A stretch of DNA of 64,000 nt from Bog-473 sp963707835 (GCA_963707835.1 CAVPRI010000002.1:434001-498000); one strand, 5' to 3'. Shown: positions 35,859 to 46,266, counted from the stretch's first letter. Made by a program: numbers and translations. Notes: generated from the sequence alone by a model not told the origin.

Positions 35859-36721
35859 GCCCGGCCGCCCGCCGCCGGCTCGACGCCGAGCTCGTGCGCC
35901 GGGGGCTCCTGGCCAACCGGCGAGAGGCCCAGGACGCCATCGCCGCGGGCACGGTCCTGGTGGCCGGGGCACCCGCGGGCAAGGCGGCCCGGCTGGTGGC
36001 GCCCGACGAGCCCGTCGTGCTTCTCGGACCGCGCCCACCCTTCGTCTCTCGGGGGGGCCTCAAGCTCGACGCTGCCCTGGAGCGTTTCGGTGTCTCGGTT
36101 TCGGGACGAGTGGCCCTCGATGCTGGGGCGTCCACCGGGGGCTTCACGGACTGCCTCCTCCAGCGGGGTGCGTTCCACGTGTACGCGGTCGACGTGGGGC
36201 ACGGTCAGCTCGACCCCTCGCTGCGGGCGGACGCGCGGGTCACGGTCCTCGAGCGGGTGCACGTGCGGGACCTCACTCCGGCCCTCCTCCAGGCCGCCGA
36301 GCCCACCCGTTCTTTCGACTCGTGCACGTTGGTGGTGGCCGATCTGTCCTTCATCTCGCTGCGCGCTGCGGTGCCCGTGCTGAGCGGCCCCGTGGCTGGC
36401 TCCGAGGCCGACCTGGTCCTCCTGGTCAAGCCCCAGTTCGAGGTGGGGCGGGCTGCGGTCTCCCGCGGCAAGGGTGTCGTGCGTGACCCGGCGCTGTGGC
36501 AGGGTGCGCTCGCCGAGGTCACGGCCTCGCTCGTCGCCGCTGGAACCGGCATCATGGGGGCGATGCGCTCACCCCTGATCGGCGCGGCCGGCAACGTGGA
36601 GTTCCTGGTGCACGCCCGCAAGGGCGCGCCCGGTCCGCCCGGTACCGAGGTGGCCGAGCTGATCGCCGGTGCGGTCGACGAGGCGACCCGGGCCAGCGCA
36701 GCCGACGGCCCGGGTCGCTGA
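35855..36721 (+). CDS. tlyA: TlyA-type rRNA 2'-O-methyltransferase, CTG start
   Basis: 288 residues. An S4 RNA-binding domain (RRRLDAELVRRGLLANRREAQ, then PFVSRGGLKLDAALE) is followed by an FtsJ-like methyltransferase with DAGASTGGFTDCLL (SAM loop), AVDVGHGQLD and LLVKPQFEVG. TlyA methylates cytidines in 16S and 23S rRNA and, in mycobacteria, governs capreomycin sensitivity. No ATG, GTG or TTG precedes the S4 domain in frame. CTG at 35855 overlaps the upstream TGA (CTGA) and follows GGAGAAGG by 7 bases, so it is the best start. The next usable GTG would cut the domain. Confidence 0.92.
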   Translation: MSPAARRRLDAELVRRGLLANRREAQDAIAAGTVLVAGAPAGKAARLVAPDEPVVLLGPRPPFVSRGGLKLDAALERFGVSVSGRVALDAGASTGGFTDCLLQRGAFHVYAVDVGHGQLDPSLRADARVTVLERVHVRDLTPALLQAAEPTRSFDSCTLVVADLSFISLRAAVPVLSGPVAGSEADLVLLVKPQFEVGRAAVSRGKGVVRDPALWQGALAEVTASLVAAGTGIMGAMRSPLIGAAGNVEFLVHARKGAPGPPGTEVAELIAGAVDEATRASAADGPGR

Positions 36722-36731
36722 GAGGCGCGCC

Positions 36732-37601
36732 GTGGCGACTGTCAGCTTCCTGGTCCATCCCGACCGGCCCGACGCGATGGCCCTGGCCACCGAGACGGCC
36801 GCCTGGCTGTCGGAGCAGGCCGTCGAGCCCCGGATCCTGCAGTTCAGCGGGCCCGACCGCGTCCGCGAGGGCTCTGTGGAGCTCGACATGGCCGATGTCG
36901 ACCTGTCCGGCAGCACCGTGGCGGTGTCGATGGGCGGCGACGGGACCTTCCTGCGGGCGGTCCGCATGGCGGCCGGCCACGGCGTGCCCGTGCTCGGCGT
37001 CAATTTCGGCCGGCTCGGCTACCTGCCCGACCTCGTGCCCGAGCGGGTCCGAGACGCTCTGGCCACGGTGCTCGAGGGCCGCGCCGCCGTCGAGGAGCGC
37101 TGTGCCCTCGAGGTGACGATCGACAACGGACTGCCCGGGGGCACGGACCATTCACTTCTTGCCCTCAACGAGGTGGTGATCGAGAAGACGGACTTCGGCC
37201 ACACGGTCCGGCTGGCCACACGAATCGACGGTGAGGAGGCGCTGACCTACTCGGCCGACGGGCTCATCATCGCCACCCCCACGGGCTCCACCGCCTACAA
37301 CCTCTCCGCCGGAGGCCCGGTCCTGGCCCCCATGCTCCGTGCCATGGTCGTGACGCCCGTGGCTCCCCACTTCTCCCTCGACCGCAGCCTGGTCCTCACC
37401 GACCAGCAGCAGGTGCAGGTGGAGGTGGTGCCCGATCGACCCGGCGCCCTGGTGATCGACGGTCAGGACGTGGGGCGCCTCCAGCCCGGGTCGACCGTGG
37501 TGTGCCGCGTCGGGCCGCGGGCCGTGCGGGTGGTGCGCACCAACCCCCAGACCTTCGGGGGCATCCTGCGTTTCCGGCTCCTGGCCGACCGGGAGCGCTG
37601 A
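36732..37601 (+). CDS. nadK: NAD kinase
   Basis: 289 residues from a GTG at 36732. It phosphorylates NAD to NADP using ATP or polyphosphate. The catalytic GGDGT loop (VSMGGDGTFLRA, about residues 61-72), GVNFGRLGYL and the long SADGLIIATPTGSTAY motif are intact, and the C-terminus has GALVIDGQDVG. Position between tlyA and recN is the mycobacterial order. A GAGAGG stretch lies just upstream of the start. Confidence 0.97.
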   Translation: MATVSFLVHPDRPDAMALATETAAWLSEQAVEPRILQFSGPDRVREGSVELDMADVDLSGSTVAVSMGGDGTFLRAVRMAAGHGVPVLGVNFGRLGYLPDLVPERVRDALATVLEGRAAVEERCALEVTIDNGLPGGTDHSLLALNEVVIEKTDFGHTVRLATRIDGEEALTYSADGLIIATPTGSTAYNLSAGGPVLAPMLRAMVVTPVAPHFSLDRSLVLTDQQQVQVEVVPDRPGALVIDGQDVGRLQPGSTVVCRVGPRAVRVVRTNPQTFGGILRFRLLADRER

Positions 37602-37618
37602 GGTCCCGGAGGGCACGC

Positions 37619-39232
37619 ATGCTGACGGAGTTGCATGTGCGCGACCTCGGGGTGATCGAAGACCTGACTTTGACCTTCGGGCCGGGCATGACGGTGCTCA
37701 CCGGCGAGACGGGAGCGGGCAAGACGCTGGTGGTCGAGGCGCTGCACCTCGTCCTCGGGGGGCGGGCTGACGGCCGTCTCGTACGCGCCGGCGCTACCGA
37801 GGCACTGGTCGAGGCCCGGTTCTTGGTGGGCGATGCCGGCGAAGAGCAGGAACGAGTGCTCGCCCGCGCCGTGCCGGCCCAGGGCCGTTCGCGGGCGTGG
37901 GTCGATACTCGGATGGCTCCGCTGACGGCGCTTGGCGAGGCGGCTGCGGAACTCGTGGAGATCCACGGGCAACACGAGCACCGGGCACTGGTCACGCCGG
38001 CCGAACAGTGCCGGGTGCTCGACGCGTTCGCCGGGACCGATCTCGGCCCCCTGCGGGCGCTGCGCCGGGAGCTCCGCACCGTCGACCACGCGCTGGCGCA
38101 GGTCGGAGGAGACGAGCAGCAGCGGGCCCGGGAAGCCGACGTCCTGCGCTACCAGCTCGAGGAGATCACCGCAGCGGGGATCGAGGACACGGACGAGGAG
38201 GTGCTCCTGCGCAGGGAGGAGGAACGCCTGGCCGATGCCGCGGCGTACCGGGAGGCGGCGCAGGGCGCGGCCGCCTTCCTCGACGCGCGCACCGACGGGC
38301 CCGACGCAGGTCTGGACGCGCTCGACCTCATCGGTCGCGCCGGAGCGGCATTGGCCGGGAAGGCAACCTTCGAGGAGTATCACGCCCGGCTCCTCGCCGC
38401 CGGGGTCGAGCTCTCGGACCTGGCCCGTTCGCTGCGGGACGCCGTGGAGGAGTGGGGCGACGACCCGGGGCGTCTCGAGGAGGTGCAGACCCGCCGACGG
38501 GTGCTGGCCGACCTGCGGCGCAAGTATGGGAAGGACCTCCATGCGGTCCTCGCCTACGCCGGCATCGCCCAGGAGCGTCTGGCCGCGCTCGAGGACGCCG
38601 ACGGCGCAGCGGCCCGTCTGGCTGCCGAACGGCGGCGCGTCCTGGGCTCGCTCGAGGCCGCCGAGTCGGTCGTGCGGGCCACCCGGATCGGCGCCGCGTC
38701 GTCCTTCGGAATCATGGTGGGGGATCGGTTGGCCACGTTGGCCATGGCCGGGGCCCGCCTCGAGGTCCGGGTGGCCCCAGGCGGCTCCGGCGAGCCGGTG
38801 GTGCTCGATCTGGCGGCCAACCTGGGCGAACCCGCTCAATCGCTGGCCCGCGCCGCCTCGGGCGGCGAGCTGGCCCGGGCCATGCTGGCCATCCGCCTGG
38901 TGGGTATGGGCGGTCCGCAGACCATGGTCTTCGACGAGGTGGACGCCGGTGTGGGCGGTGCGGCGGCACTGGCGCTCGGTCAAGCACTGCACGAGGTGGC
39001 CGGTGCCCGGCAGGTACTGGTGGTCACCCACCTGGCCCAGGTGGCGGCGCAGGCGGATGCGCAGATCAGCGTGGTCAAGCGCGAGATCGGGGGGAGGACC
39101 GTGACCTCCGCCGCGCCGGTCGAGGGTGAGGAGCGGATCACGGAGCTGTCACGCATGCTCTCGGGACACCCAGGCAGCGACGCGGCCCGCCGGCACGCCC
39201 GCGAGCTGCTCGACGCCGGGCTCCGTTCCTAG
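37619..39232 (+). CDS. recN: DNA repair protein RecN
   Basis: 537 residues; ATG preceded by GGAGG. It is an SMC-like ATPase acting at double-strand breaks. Walker A GETGAGKT lies near residue 33, with EIHGQHEH following. A coiled-coil middle region (about 150-370, many Glu/Arg/Ala heptads) leads to the ABC signature ASGGELARAMLA, Walker B TMVFDEVDAGVGG and switch VLVVTHLAQVAAQAD. Length is normal. It shares the rightward block with nadK and lies near ku at 31 kb, but a functional link is not implied. Confidence 0.96.
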   Translation: MLTELHVRDLGVIEDLTLTFGPGMTVLTGETGAGKTLVVEALHLVLGGRADGRLVRAGATEALVEARFLVGDAGEEQERVLARAVPAQGRSRAWVDTRMAPLTALGEAAAELVEIHGQHEHRALVTPAEQCRVLDAFAGTDLGPLRALRRELRTVDHALAQVGGDEQQRAREADVLRYQLEEITAAGIEDTDEEVLLRREEERLADAAAYREAAQGAAAFLDARTDGPDAGLDALDLIGRAGAALAGKATFEEYHARLLAAGVELSDLARSLRDAVEEWGDDPGRLEEVQTRRRVLADLRRKYGKDLHAVLAYAGIAQERLAALEDADGAAARLAAERRRVLGSLEAAESVVRATRIGAASSFGIMVGDRLATLAMAGARLEVRVAPGGSGEPVVLDLAANLGEPAQSLARAASGGELARAMLAIRLVGMGGPQTMVFDEVDAGVGGAAALALGQALHEVAGARQVLVVTHLAQVAAQADAQISVVKREIGGRTVTSAAPVEGEERITELSRMLSGHPGSDAARRHARELLDAGLRS

Positions 39233-39269
39233 GGTGGAGCAGTCCACCACGGCTCCCGCCCCATTCGAT

Positions 39270-39275
39270 TATCTT
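39270..39275 (+). promoter_or_regulatory. Probable -10 box upstream of pyrG
   Basis: TATCTT lies 6 bases before a GTG at 39282 that opens a 15-codon frame ending across the pyrG start. It is the likely promoter of pyrG and of that small frame. Confidence 0.45.
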
Positions 39276-39281
39276 GGCCGG

Positions 39282-39325
39282 GTGCACCCATCACCTGACC
39301 TGTGGCTCGGCGTGCCGAAGGCGGC

Positions 39326-39329
<4 letters not shown>
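39282..39329 (+). other. Possible leaderless leader ORF overlapping the pyrG start
   Basis: GTG at 39282 opens 15 codons (MHPSPDLWLGVPKAA) ending in TGA at 39327-39329, which overlaps the pyrG GTG at 39326 as GTGA. The -10 box TATCTT places the first transcript base near the GTG. This geometry would couple translation of the leader to pyrG. It is inferred from position alone, and conservation has not been tested. Confidence 0.3.
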
Positions 39330-40966
<1,637 letters not shown>

Positions 40967-40968
40967 GC

Positions 40969-41514
40969 GTGCCGGGCTTCCGCCGTCTGCGGGAGGAGAC
41001 GCTCCTCGGGGCGTGGTTGTTCTCGGTGGTGCGCCTCGAGCTCGAGGATCCCGACGGCCGGCCCTTCGAACGAGTCGTCGTGCGCCACCCCGGCGCCGTC
41101 ACGGTCGTCCCACTTCACGAGGACGGCACCGTGACCCTGGTGCGCCAGTACCGGGCTGCCGTCGACGCCATGGTCCTCGAGATCCCCGCCGGCACTCGCG
41201 ACCGCGACGGGGAGCCGGCCGTCGACACGGCCCGCCGCGAGCTGGCCGAGGAGGCCGGCCTCGAGGCGGGCGACCTCGAGTTGCTCGTCAGCACCTGGAA
41301 CACCCCGGGAGTGAGCGACCAGCGCACGCTGATCTATCTGGCCACGGGGCTGAGCCCGTGCCCGCGCCGGCCCGATGGGATCGAGGAGCACACCATGACC
41401 TCGGTTCGGGTCCCCCTCGATGACCTCGATGCGCTGGTGGCCGACGGCATGCTCCAGGACGAGACCACCATCCTCGGCCTTTCGCTGGCCCGCTCCCGCC
41501 TGGCCGGCCGGTGA
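40969..41514 (+). CDS. Nudix hydrolase, ADP-ribose pyrophosphatase type
   Basis: 181 residues from GTG, two bases after the pyrG stop. The Nudix box EPAVDTARRELAEEAGL is clear; the glycine before it lies one residue further upstream than the consensus GX5E. Strands PGAVTVVPLHEDGTVTLVRQY and MVLEIPAGTRD match ADP-ribose/nucleoside-diphosphate sugar hydrolases. The gene occupies the place of M. tuberculosis Rv1700, an ADP-ribose pyrophosphatase. Its stop overlaps the xerD start. Confidence 0.92.
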   Translation: MPGFRRLREETLLGAWLFSVVRLELEDPDGRPFERVVVRHPGAVTVVPLHEDGTVTLVRQYRAAVDAMVLEIPAGTRDRDGEPAVDTARRELAEEAGLEAGDLELLVSTWNTPGVSDQRTLIYLATGLSPCPRRPDGIEEHTMTSVRVPLDDLDALVADGMLQDETTILGLSLARSRLAGR

Positions 41515-42521
41515 GCCGGCAGGACCCGCCCGACGTCGCACCGGCACCGCCGGTGCACGAGGCGCGACCGCTCACACTGCCGCGCGCGGCCGAGGAGTTC
41601 CTCTCGTGGCTCGAGGTCGAGCGGGGGCGCTCCCCGCGCACGTTGGAGGCCTACCGGAGGGACCTGAACGCCTACCAGGCGGGCCTGGAGCACACCCGGG
41701 GGCGAGGGATCGACACCGCCACCCCGGCCGACGTGGCCGCCCACCTGGAGACGCTGCGCGGCACGCACGGGGCGGCCTCGGTGGCCCGTGCCGCGTCGAG
41801 CATCCGGGGCTTTCACCGCTTCGAGGTGGACGAGGGTCTCCGCGACGACGACCCCACGCTCGACCTCCCGGCGGCGGCGGTCACCGACTACCTGCCCAAG
41901 GCGCTCAGCGAGGACGAGACCGAGCGGTTCCTCGGTGCGGTCGTGGGGACCGGGCCCCTGGTGCTGCGGGACCGTGCGCTGCTGGAGATGCTCTACGCGA
42001 CGGGAGCCAGGGTGAGCGAGGCGGTCGGCCTCGACCTGGGGGACGTGGCCGCCGCTGTTGCCTCTGACGAGCTCCCCCTGATCCGGCTCTGGGGAAAGGG
42101 TGGCAAGGAGCGAGTGGTGCCCCTCGGCCGCTCGGCACTGGACGCGCTCGACGAGTGGCTCTCGAGCGGGCGGCCCGCCGTGGAGCCCCGGCGCTGGCGC
42201 CGCCGGAGTGACGCCGAGGCCGTCTTCCTCAATGCCCGCGGGGGCCGCCTCACGCGGGCCGGGGCCTTCGGGGTGGTCAAGAAGTACGCCGGGCGCGTGG
42301 GCCTGGCCGAACGGGTTTCTCCGCACGTGCTGCGGCACTCGTGCGCCACCCACATGCTCGGACGAGGTGCCGACGTCCGGGTCGTCCAGGAGCTCCTCGG
42401 GCACGCCTCGGTCGCGACGACGCAGCGCTACACCAAGGTCTCGCCCGAGCACCTGCGGCGGGCCTACGAGGGAGCCCACCCCCGGGCGGGCGCGACGGGG
42501 GGGAGCCACCGCGTAGCATGA
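41511..42521 (+). CDS. xerD: Tyrosine recombinase XerD
   Basis: 336 residues; GTG start overlaps the preceding TGA (GTGA). A SAM-like core-binding domain (about 25-115: FLSWLEVERGRSPRTLEAYRR) is followed by the catalytic domain with Arg in ATGARVSEAVGL, Lys in WGKGGKERVVPLG, HVLRHSCATHML, GHASVATTQ and the nucleophile Tyr in RYTKVSPEHL. With XerC it resolves chromosome dimers at dif. Position after pyrG and the Nudix gene matches mycobacterial xerD. Confidence 0.96.
   Translation: MSRQDPPDVAPAPPVHEARPLTLPRAAEEFLSWLEVERGRSPRTLEAYRRDLNAYQAGLEHTRGRGIDTATPADVAAHLETLRGTHGAASVARAASSIRGFHRFEVDEGLRDDDPTLDLPAAAVTDYLPKALSEDETERFLGAVVGTGPLVLRDRALLEMLYATGARVSEAVGLDLGDVAAAVASDELPLIRLWGKGGKERVVPLGRSALDALDEWLSSGRPAVEPRRWRRRSDAEAVFLNARGGRLTRAGAFGVVKKYAGRVGLAERVSPHVLRHSCATHMLGRGADVRVVQELLGHASVATTQRYTKVSPEHLRRAYEGAHPRAGATGGSHRVA
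42514..42519 (+). promoter_or_regulatory. -10 box for leaderless dksA-like transcript
   Basis: TAGCAT overlaps the xerD stop and lies 6 bases before the ATG at 42526. No ribosome-binding site is visible. Confidence 0.5.
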
Positions 42522-42525
42522 GGCC

Positions 42526-42882
42526 ATGCCGAACGAGGCCCCCGCGGCGGAGAGCGCCGACACCGATTTTGCCGCCCTGTTGCACACCGAGCGGGAGGGC
42601 CTGCAGGCCCAATTGAGCGAGCTCGGGTTCGCCGACCAGGGGAGCGGGCTGAGCTACGACTCGAACTTCGCCGACTCGAGCCAGGTGACCGCCGAACGGG
42701 GGGAGGCGGAGCGCCTCGCCCTGGAGCTGCGGGAGGCCCTCGACGAGGTCGAGGCGGCACTGTCCCGGCTCGAGGAGGGCACCTACGGCCTGTGCGAGGT
42801 GTGCGGCAAGCCGATCGGCGCGGCCCGGCTCGAAGCCAAGCCCGCCGCCCGCCGCTGCATCGTCGACGCCGCCAAACCCTAG
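42526..42882 (+). CDS. DksA/TraR-family protein with an altered zinc finger
   Basis: 118 residues: a coiled-coil helical hairpin (about 20-85) and a C-terminal finger CEVCGKPIGAARLEAKPAARRCIVD. The usual C-x2-C...C-x2-C finger has Asp in place of the fourth Cys (CIVD). DksA-like proteins bind RNA polymerase through the secondary channel and modulate transcription; actinobacterial relatives are short. Whether zinc binds with three Cys and one Asp is unknown. The M50 protease gene begins one base after the stop. Confidence 0.88.
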   Translation: MPNEAPAAESADTDFAALLHTEREGLQAQLSELGFADQGSGLSYDSNFADSSQVTAERGEAERLALELREALDEVEAALSRLEEGTYGLCEVCGKPIGAARLEAKPAARRCIVDAAKP

Positions 42883-43665
42883 GTGCGGGTGCCCGGCGCC
42901 CCCTCGGGGCGGCGCCCGATGGCCCGGGAGACCAAGCGCAATCTGTGGATCGCCGCAATGGCGGTGCTCGTGGTCGCCCTGGTGGTGCACCACAACATCA
43001 CCGAGCAGGAGATCATCATCTTCTGTTGCGTGGTTCCGTCCGTCATCCTTCACGAGGTGTCCCACGGATGGGTGGCCAGGGCCTGCGGGGACGACACGGC
43101 GGCCCGGGCCGGGCGTCTGACGCTGAACCCCCTGGTGCACGTCGATCCCGTGGGGACGCTTCTCGTGCCCGCACTGCTTTCCTTGACCACGGTCGGGGTC
43201 ATCGGATGGGCCAAGCCGGTCCCGGTGAACGTGGGCCGGCTGCGCAGCCCGCGCAATCAGGGCGTTCTGGTGGCACTGGCCGGCCCGGCCACCAATGTGG
43301 CCCTGGCCGTCGCCTTCGGATTGCTCTTCGTCAACGTCTCCCGCTCGGGTCTGCCCCAGTTCACCGACTCGGTGACCCAGTGGTCGCTGCCCGCCCAGGT
43401 CCTGTTCCTGGCCAGCCTGGTCAACGTGGGCCTCGCCGCGTTCAACCTGGTGCCGGTCCCACCACTCGACGGTTCGGTCGTCCTCGAGCGGCTGATGCCC
43501 TCACGGTGGTGGCCGACCTACCTGCGCTACCGCCAGTACACGATGCCGGCGCTCCTGGTGCTGGTCGTCCTGAATTTCTTCCTGTCCGGCAACGGGCACG
43601 TGGGTCCCATCACCTGGCTCTTCGACCGGCTCTACAGCTGGTGGGAGGGCGTCCTCGGGGTCTGA
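42883..43665 (+). CDS. Site-2-protease-like M50 metalloprotease
   Basis: 260 residues from the GTG immediately after the previous stop (an ATG at 42937 is an alternative). Several membrane segments surround the zinc motif HEVSHGW (HExxH) and the distal NLVPVPPLDGS aspartate motif. It has the minimal fold without a PDZ domain, as in rhomboid-neighbour M50B proteases. Such proteases cleave within the membrane. The target is unknown; adjacency to the DksA-like gene is not evidence of a pair. Confidence 0.9.
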   Translation: MRVPGAPSGRRPMARETKRNLWIAAMAVLVVALVVHHNITEQEIIIFCCVVPSVILHEVSHGWVARACGDDTAARAGRLTLNPLVHVDPVGTLLVPALLSLTTVGVIGWAKPVPVNVGRLRSPRNQGVLVALAGPATNVALAVAFGLLFVNVSRSGLPQFTDSVTQWSLPAQVLFLASLVNVGLAAFNLVPVPPLDGSVVLERLMPSRWWPTYLRYRQYTMPALLVLVVLNFFLSGNGHVGPITWLFDRLYSWWEGVLGV

Positions 43666-43684
43666 GCCGGCTCGGGTCCCGTGC

Positions 43685-44674
43685 TCAGACGGGAGAGCCG
43701 GGAAGCAACCCCATGGCGGCGGCGGCCCGGGTATAGGTGGCGGCCGCCACCTCGTGGGCCCGGTCGGCGCCGCGGGCGAGCACCTGGTGCACGTAGGCCA
43801 GATCCGCCTCGAGCTCGGCGCGGCGTTGGCGCACCGGGCCGAGCAGCTCGCAGAGTGCGGCCGCCACGTCGTTCTTGAGGTCGCCGTAACGCTCGTAGTC
43901 GCCGGCCACCTCCTGGGGGGTACGCCCGGTGGCCGCGGCCAGCAGGTCGAGGAGGTTGGCCAGGCCGGGCTTGGCGGCGCGGTCGTAGCGCATCTCGCCG
44001 TCGGTGTCGGTGACGGCCTTGCGGACCTTCTTGGTGATCTCCTCGTCCGAATCGAGCAGGCCGATGGTACCGAGGGGGGAGTCGACCGATTTGGACATCT
44101 TGCGTTCGGGGTGCTGGAGGTCCATGACCCTGGCCCCGGTGCCGGGGATGGCCGCCTCGGGCACGATGAAGGTGGCACCGAACCGGTTGTTGAAGCGTGT
44201 GGCCAGCTCCCGGGCCAGCTCCAGGTGCTGACGCTGGTCGTCACCGACAGGCACGGCGTCGGCGTCGTAAAGGAGGATGTCGGCGGCCATGAGTACCGGG
44301 TACGTGAAGAGGCCCACGCGCGCCGCCTCCTGGGCCTTGGCCTTGTCCTTGAACTGGGTCATGCGGCGGAGCTCGCCCATGGTGGTAGAACACTCGAGCA
44401 GCCAGGTCAGTCGGGGGTGCTCGGGGACCTGGCTCTGGACGAACAGGGTGCAGCGGTCCGGGTCGAGGCCGACCGCCAGGAGGTCAAGGGCGGCATCGAG
44501 GGTGTTGGCCCGCAGGGCCGCAGGCTCGATCTCGTTGGTCAGCGCGTGCAGGTCCACCACGCAGTAGAAGGCGTCGTGACCGTCCTGGAAGGTGACCCAG
44601 TGCCGGAGTGCCCCCAGGTAATTGCCCAAGGTGACGTTGCCGGACGGCGCGATGCCCGAGAGGACCCTGTTCAT
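43685..44674 (-). CDS. trpS: Tryptophan-tRNA ligase
   Basis: 329 residues. It charges tRNA-Trp. The class I signature appears as PSGNVTLGNYLGAL (HIGH-equivalent, residues 10-23) and MSKS in ERKMSKSVDSPLG. AIPGTGARVMDLQ and GQ..HLE-like DDQRQHLELAREL complete the tryptophanyl pattern. Length is normal. It is divergent from scpA across 67 bases, and its ATG is preceded by a TACCAT box with no ribosome-binding site. Confidence 0.97.
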   Translation of the reverse strand: MNRVLSGIAPSGNVTLGNYLGALRHWVTFQDGHDAFYCVVDLHALTNEIEPAALRANTLDAALDLLAVGLDPDRCTLFVQSQVPEHPRLTWLLECSTTMGELRRMTQFKDKAKAQEAARVGLFTYPVLMAADILLYDADAVPVGDDQRQHLELARELATRFNNRFGATFIVPEAAIPGTGARVMDLQHPERKMSKSVDSPLGTIGLLDSDEEITKKVRKAVTDTDGEMRYDRAAKPGLANLLDLLAAATGRTPQEVAGDYERYGDLKNDVAAALCELLGPVRQRRAELEADLAYVHQVLARGADRAHEVAAATYTRAAAAMGLLPGSPV

Positions 44675-44682
44675 GGGGCGCC

Positions 44683-44688
44683 ATGGTA
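44683..44688 (-). promoter_or_regulatory. -10 box for leaderless trpS transcript
   Basis: On the minus strand TACCAT ends 8 bases before the trpS ATG at 44674. It lies in the same 67-base region as the scpA box. Confidence 0.5.
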
Positions 44689-44729
44689 GGGCGAGCCGGC
44701 GGGTGCGCCGGCGGGTCCGGCCGGTTCGG

Positions 44730-44735
44730 TAACGT
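44730..44735 (+). promoter_or_regulatory. -10 box for leaderless scpA transcript
   Basis: TAACGT lies 6 bases before the GTG start of scpA, without a Shine-Dalgarno, giving a leaderless message. Confidence 0.55.
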
Positions 44736-44741
44736 CGGCGG

Positions 44742-45557
44742 GTGGCTTACACGGTCTCGACACCGGTCTTCGAGGGACCCATCGACCTCCTCTTGCACCT
44801 GGTGTCCTCCCACGAGCTCGACGTGCTCGAGATCGAGCTCCTGGCGGTAGTCGACGGGTTCGTGGACGTGCTGACCAACCGTCGAGAGCTGATAGAGCTC
44901 AACCAGCTCTCGGAGTTCCTCCTGGTGGCCGCGATCCTGCTGGAGCTCAAGTCCCAGCGGTTGCTACCCGGCCCCGAGGAGGTCGACGACGACGAGGACC
45001 TCGTCGGATGGGAGGAGCGCGACCTGCTCCTCTCCCGGCTGCTCGAGTGCCGGGCTTACGCCGCAGCAGCCGACGTGTTCAGCGCGATGGCGGAACAGGC
45101 GGCGCGTTCGGTCCCACGCGAGGTCGGCCTCGACGACGGGTTCGTGGTCCACGCTCCGGATCTCCTGGCCGGCGTGACCCCCGAGGACATCGCCCAGGCC
45201 TACCTGCGCGGGTCGGCCGAGCGCCCGGTACCCCGGGTCGACCTTTCCCACGTGACCGTCGACACCGTCTCGGTCTCCGAGGCGGTGGCCGAGCTGATCT
45301 CGACCCCGGTCCCCGATCGGGCGGCATCGTTCCGCACCCTGGTCGCCTCGTGCCGCACACGGATCGAGGTCATCGTGCGTTTCCTGGCGCTTCTCGAGTT
45401 GTGCAAGATGGGGCGGGTCACCCTGGGCCAGGGCAGCACCTTCGGTGATCTGCGGATCGACTGGGTCGGCGCCGAGGAGTACGCGGGAGCGGTCCAGGGC
45501 CAGGGCCGGGGCCTGGCGGAACTTGGCGGCTTCGAGATCGACGACTACGAGGGGTGA
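44742..45557 (+). CDS. scpA: Segregation and condensation protein A
   Basis: 271 residues from GTG. The kleisin-like subunit of the SMC-ScpAB condensin. The N-terminus has FEGPIDLLLHLVSSHELDVLEI (SMC-head binding helices), then LNQLSEFLLVAAILLELKSQRLLP. An acidic middle and a winged-helix C-terminus (IEVIVRFLALLELCKMGRVTL) complete the family layout. Its stop is directly followed by the scpB GTG, so ScpA and ScpB are coupled. Confidence 0.95.
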   Translation: MAYTVSTPVFEGPIDLLLHLVSSHELDVLEIELLAVVDGFVDVLTNRRELIELNQLSEFLLVAAILLELKSQRLLPGPEEVDDDEDLVGWEERDLLLSRLLECRAYAAAADVFSAMAEQAARSVPREVGLDDGFVVHAPDLLAGVTPEDIAQAYLRGSAERPVPRVDLSHVTVDTVSVSEAVAELISTPVPDRAASFRTLVASCRTRIEVIVRFLALLELCKMGRVTLGQGSTFGDLRIDWVGAEEYAGAVQGQGRGLAELGGFEIDDYEG

Positions 45558-46229
45558 GTGGTGGAGCCCGTACCGCACGTTGAGCCGCAGGCCGAGTCGA
45601 ACCCCGAACCGGAGGCTGAGCCGCGGGCCGAACCGCTCGCCGAGCTGGGCCGGATCATCGAGGCCATCTTGTTGGTGGCCGTGGAACCCCTGGCGCCCCA
45701 GCTGCTGGCCGAGCTCTTGGAGGAGCCCGTCGAGCGGGTCGACGAGGTGCTCGGCGAGCTGGCCCGCTCCTACGAGCGTGAGGGGCACGGCTTCGTGTTG
45801 GCCCGGGTCGCCGGCGGGGCCCGCCTGCAGACCCATCCGGACCTGGCCGCGTACGTGGAGCGGTTCGCCAACCGCGAGGTCTCGCACCGGCTGTCGACGG
45901 CGGCGCTCGAGACGTTGGCCATCGTGGCGTACCGGCAACCGGTGTCGCGGGGGCAGATCTCGGCGCTGCGGGGGGTCAACGTCGACGGTGTGACGCGGCT
46001 CCTCGAGCAGAGGGGCTACATCGAGGTGGTGGGTCACGCCGAGGGCCCCGGGCAACCGGCTCTCTTCGGCACGACCGACTTGTTCCTCGAACGACTGGGG
46101 ATCGACTCGCTCGAGCAGCTGCCGCGGGTGGAGGACTTCCTGCCCGGGCCCGAGGTGGCCGGGGAGCTCGAGCGCGACCTGCAGTCGGCGCTGGGGCTGG
46201 GAGCCGAGGCGGGTCCCGACGCCGTCTGA
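45558..46229 (+). CDS. scpB: Segregation and condensation protein B
   Basis: 223 residues from GTG. A proline- and glutamate-rich N-terminal tail of about 28 residues (alternating EP and AE) precedes two winged-helix domains: IIEAILLVAVEPLAPQLLAEL and STAALETLAIVAYRQPVSRGQI, the second being the family signature. It dimerises and bridges SMC through ScpA. Order scpA-scpB-rluB is the same as in mycobacteria. Confidence 0.95.
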   Translation: MVEPVPHVEPQAESNPEPEAEPRAEPLAELGRIIEAILLVAVEPLAPQLLAELLEEPVERVDEVLGELARSYEREGHGFVLARVAGGARLQTHPDLAAYVERFANREVSHRLSTAALETLAIVAYRQPVSRGQISALRGVNVDGVTRLLEQRGYIEVVGHAEGPGQPALFGTTDLFLERLGIDSLEQLPRVEDFLPGPEVAGELERDLQSALGLGAEAGPDAV

Positions 46230-46266
46230 GGGGTCGGGCCCGGCCGACGGCGAGCGGCTCCAGAAG

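Noticed and set aside
37463..39031. 522-codon minus-strand frame opposite recN
   Set aside because: Composition is that of an antisense shadow, and recN is certain on the other strand.
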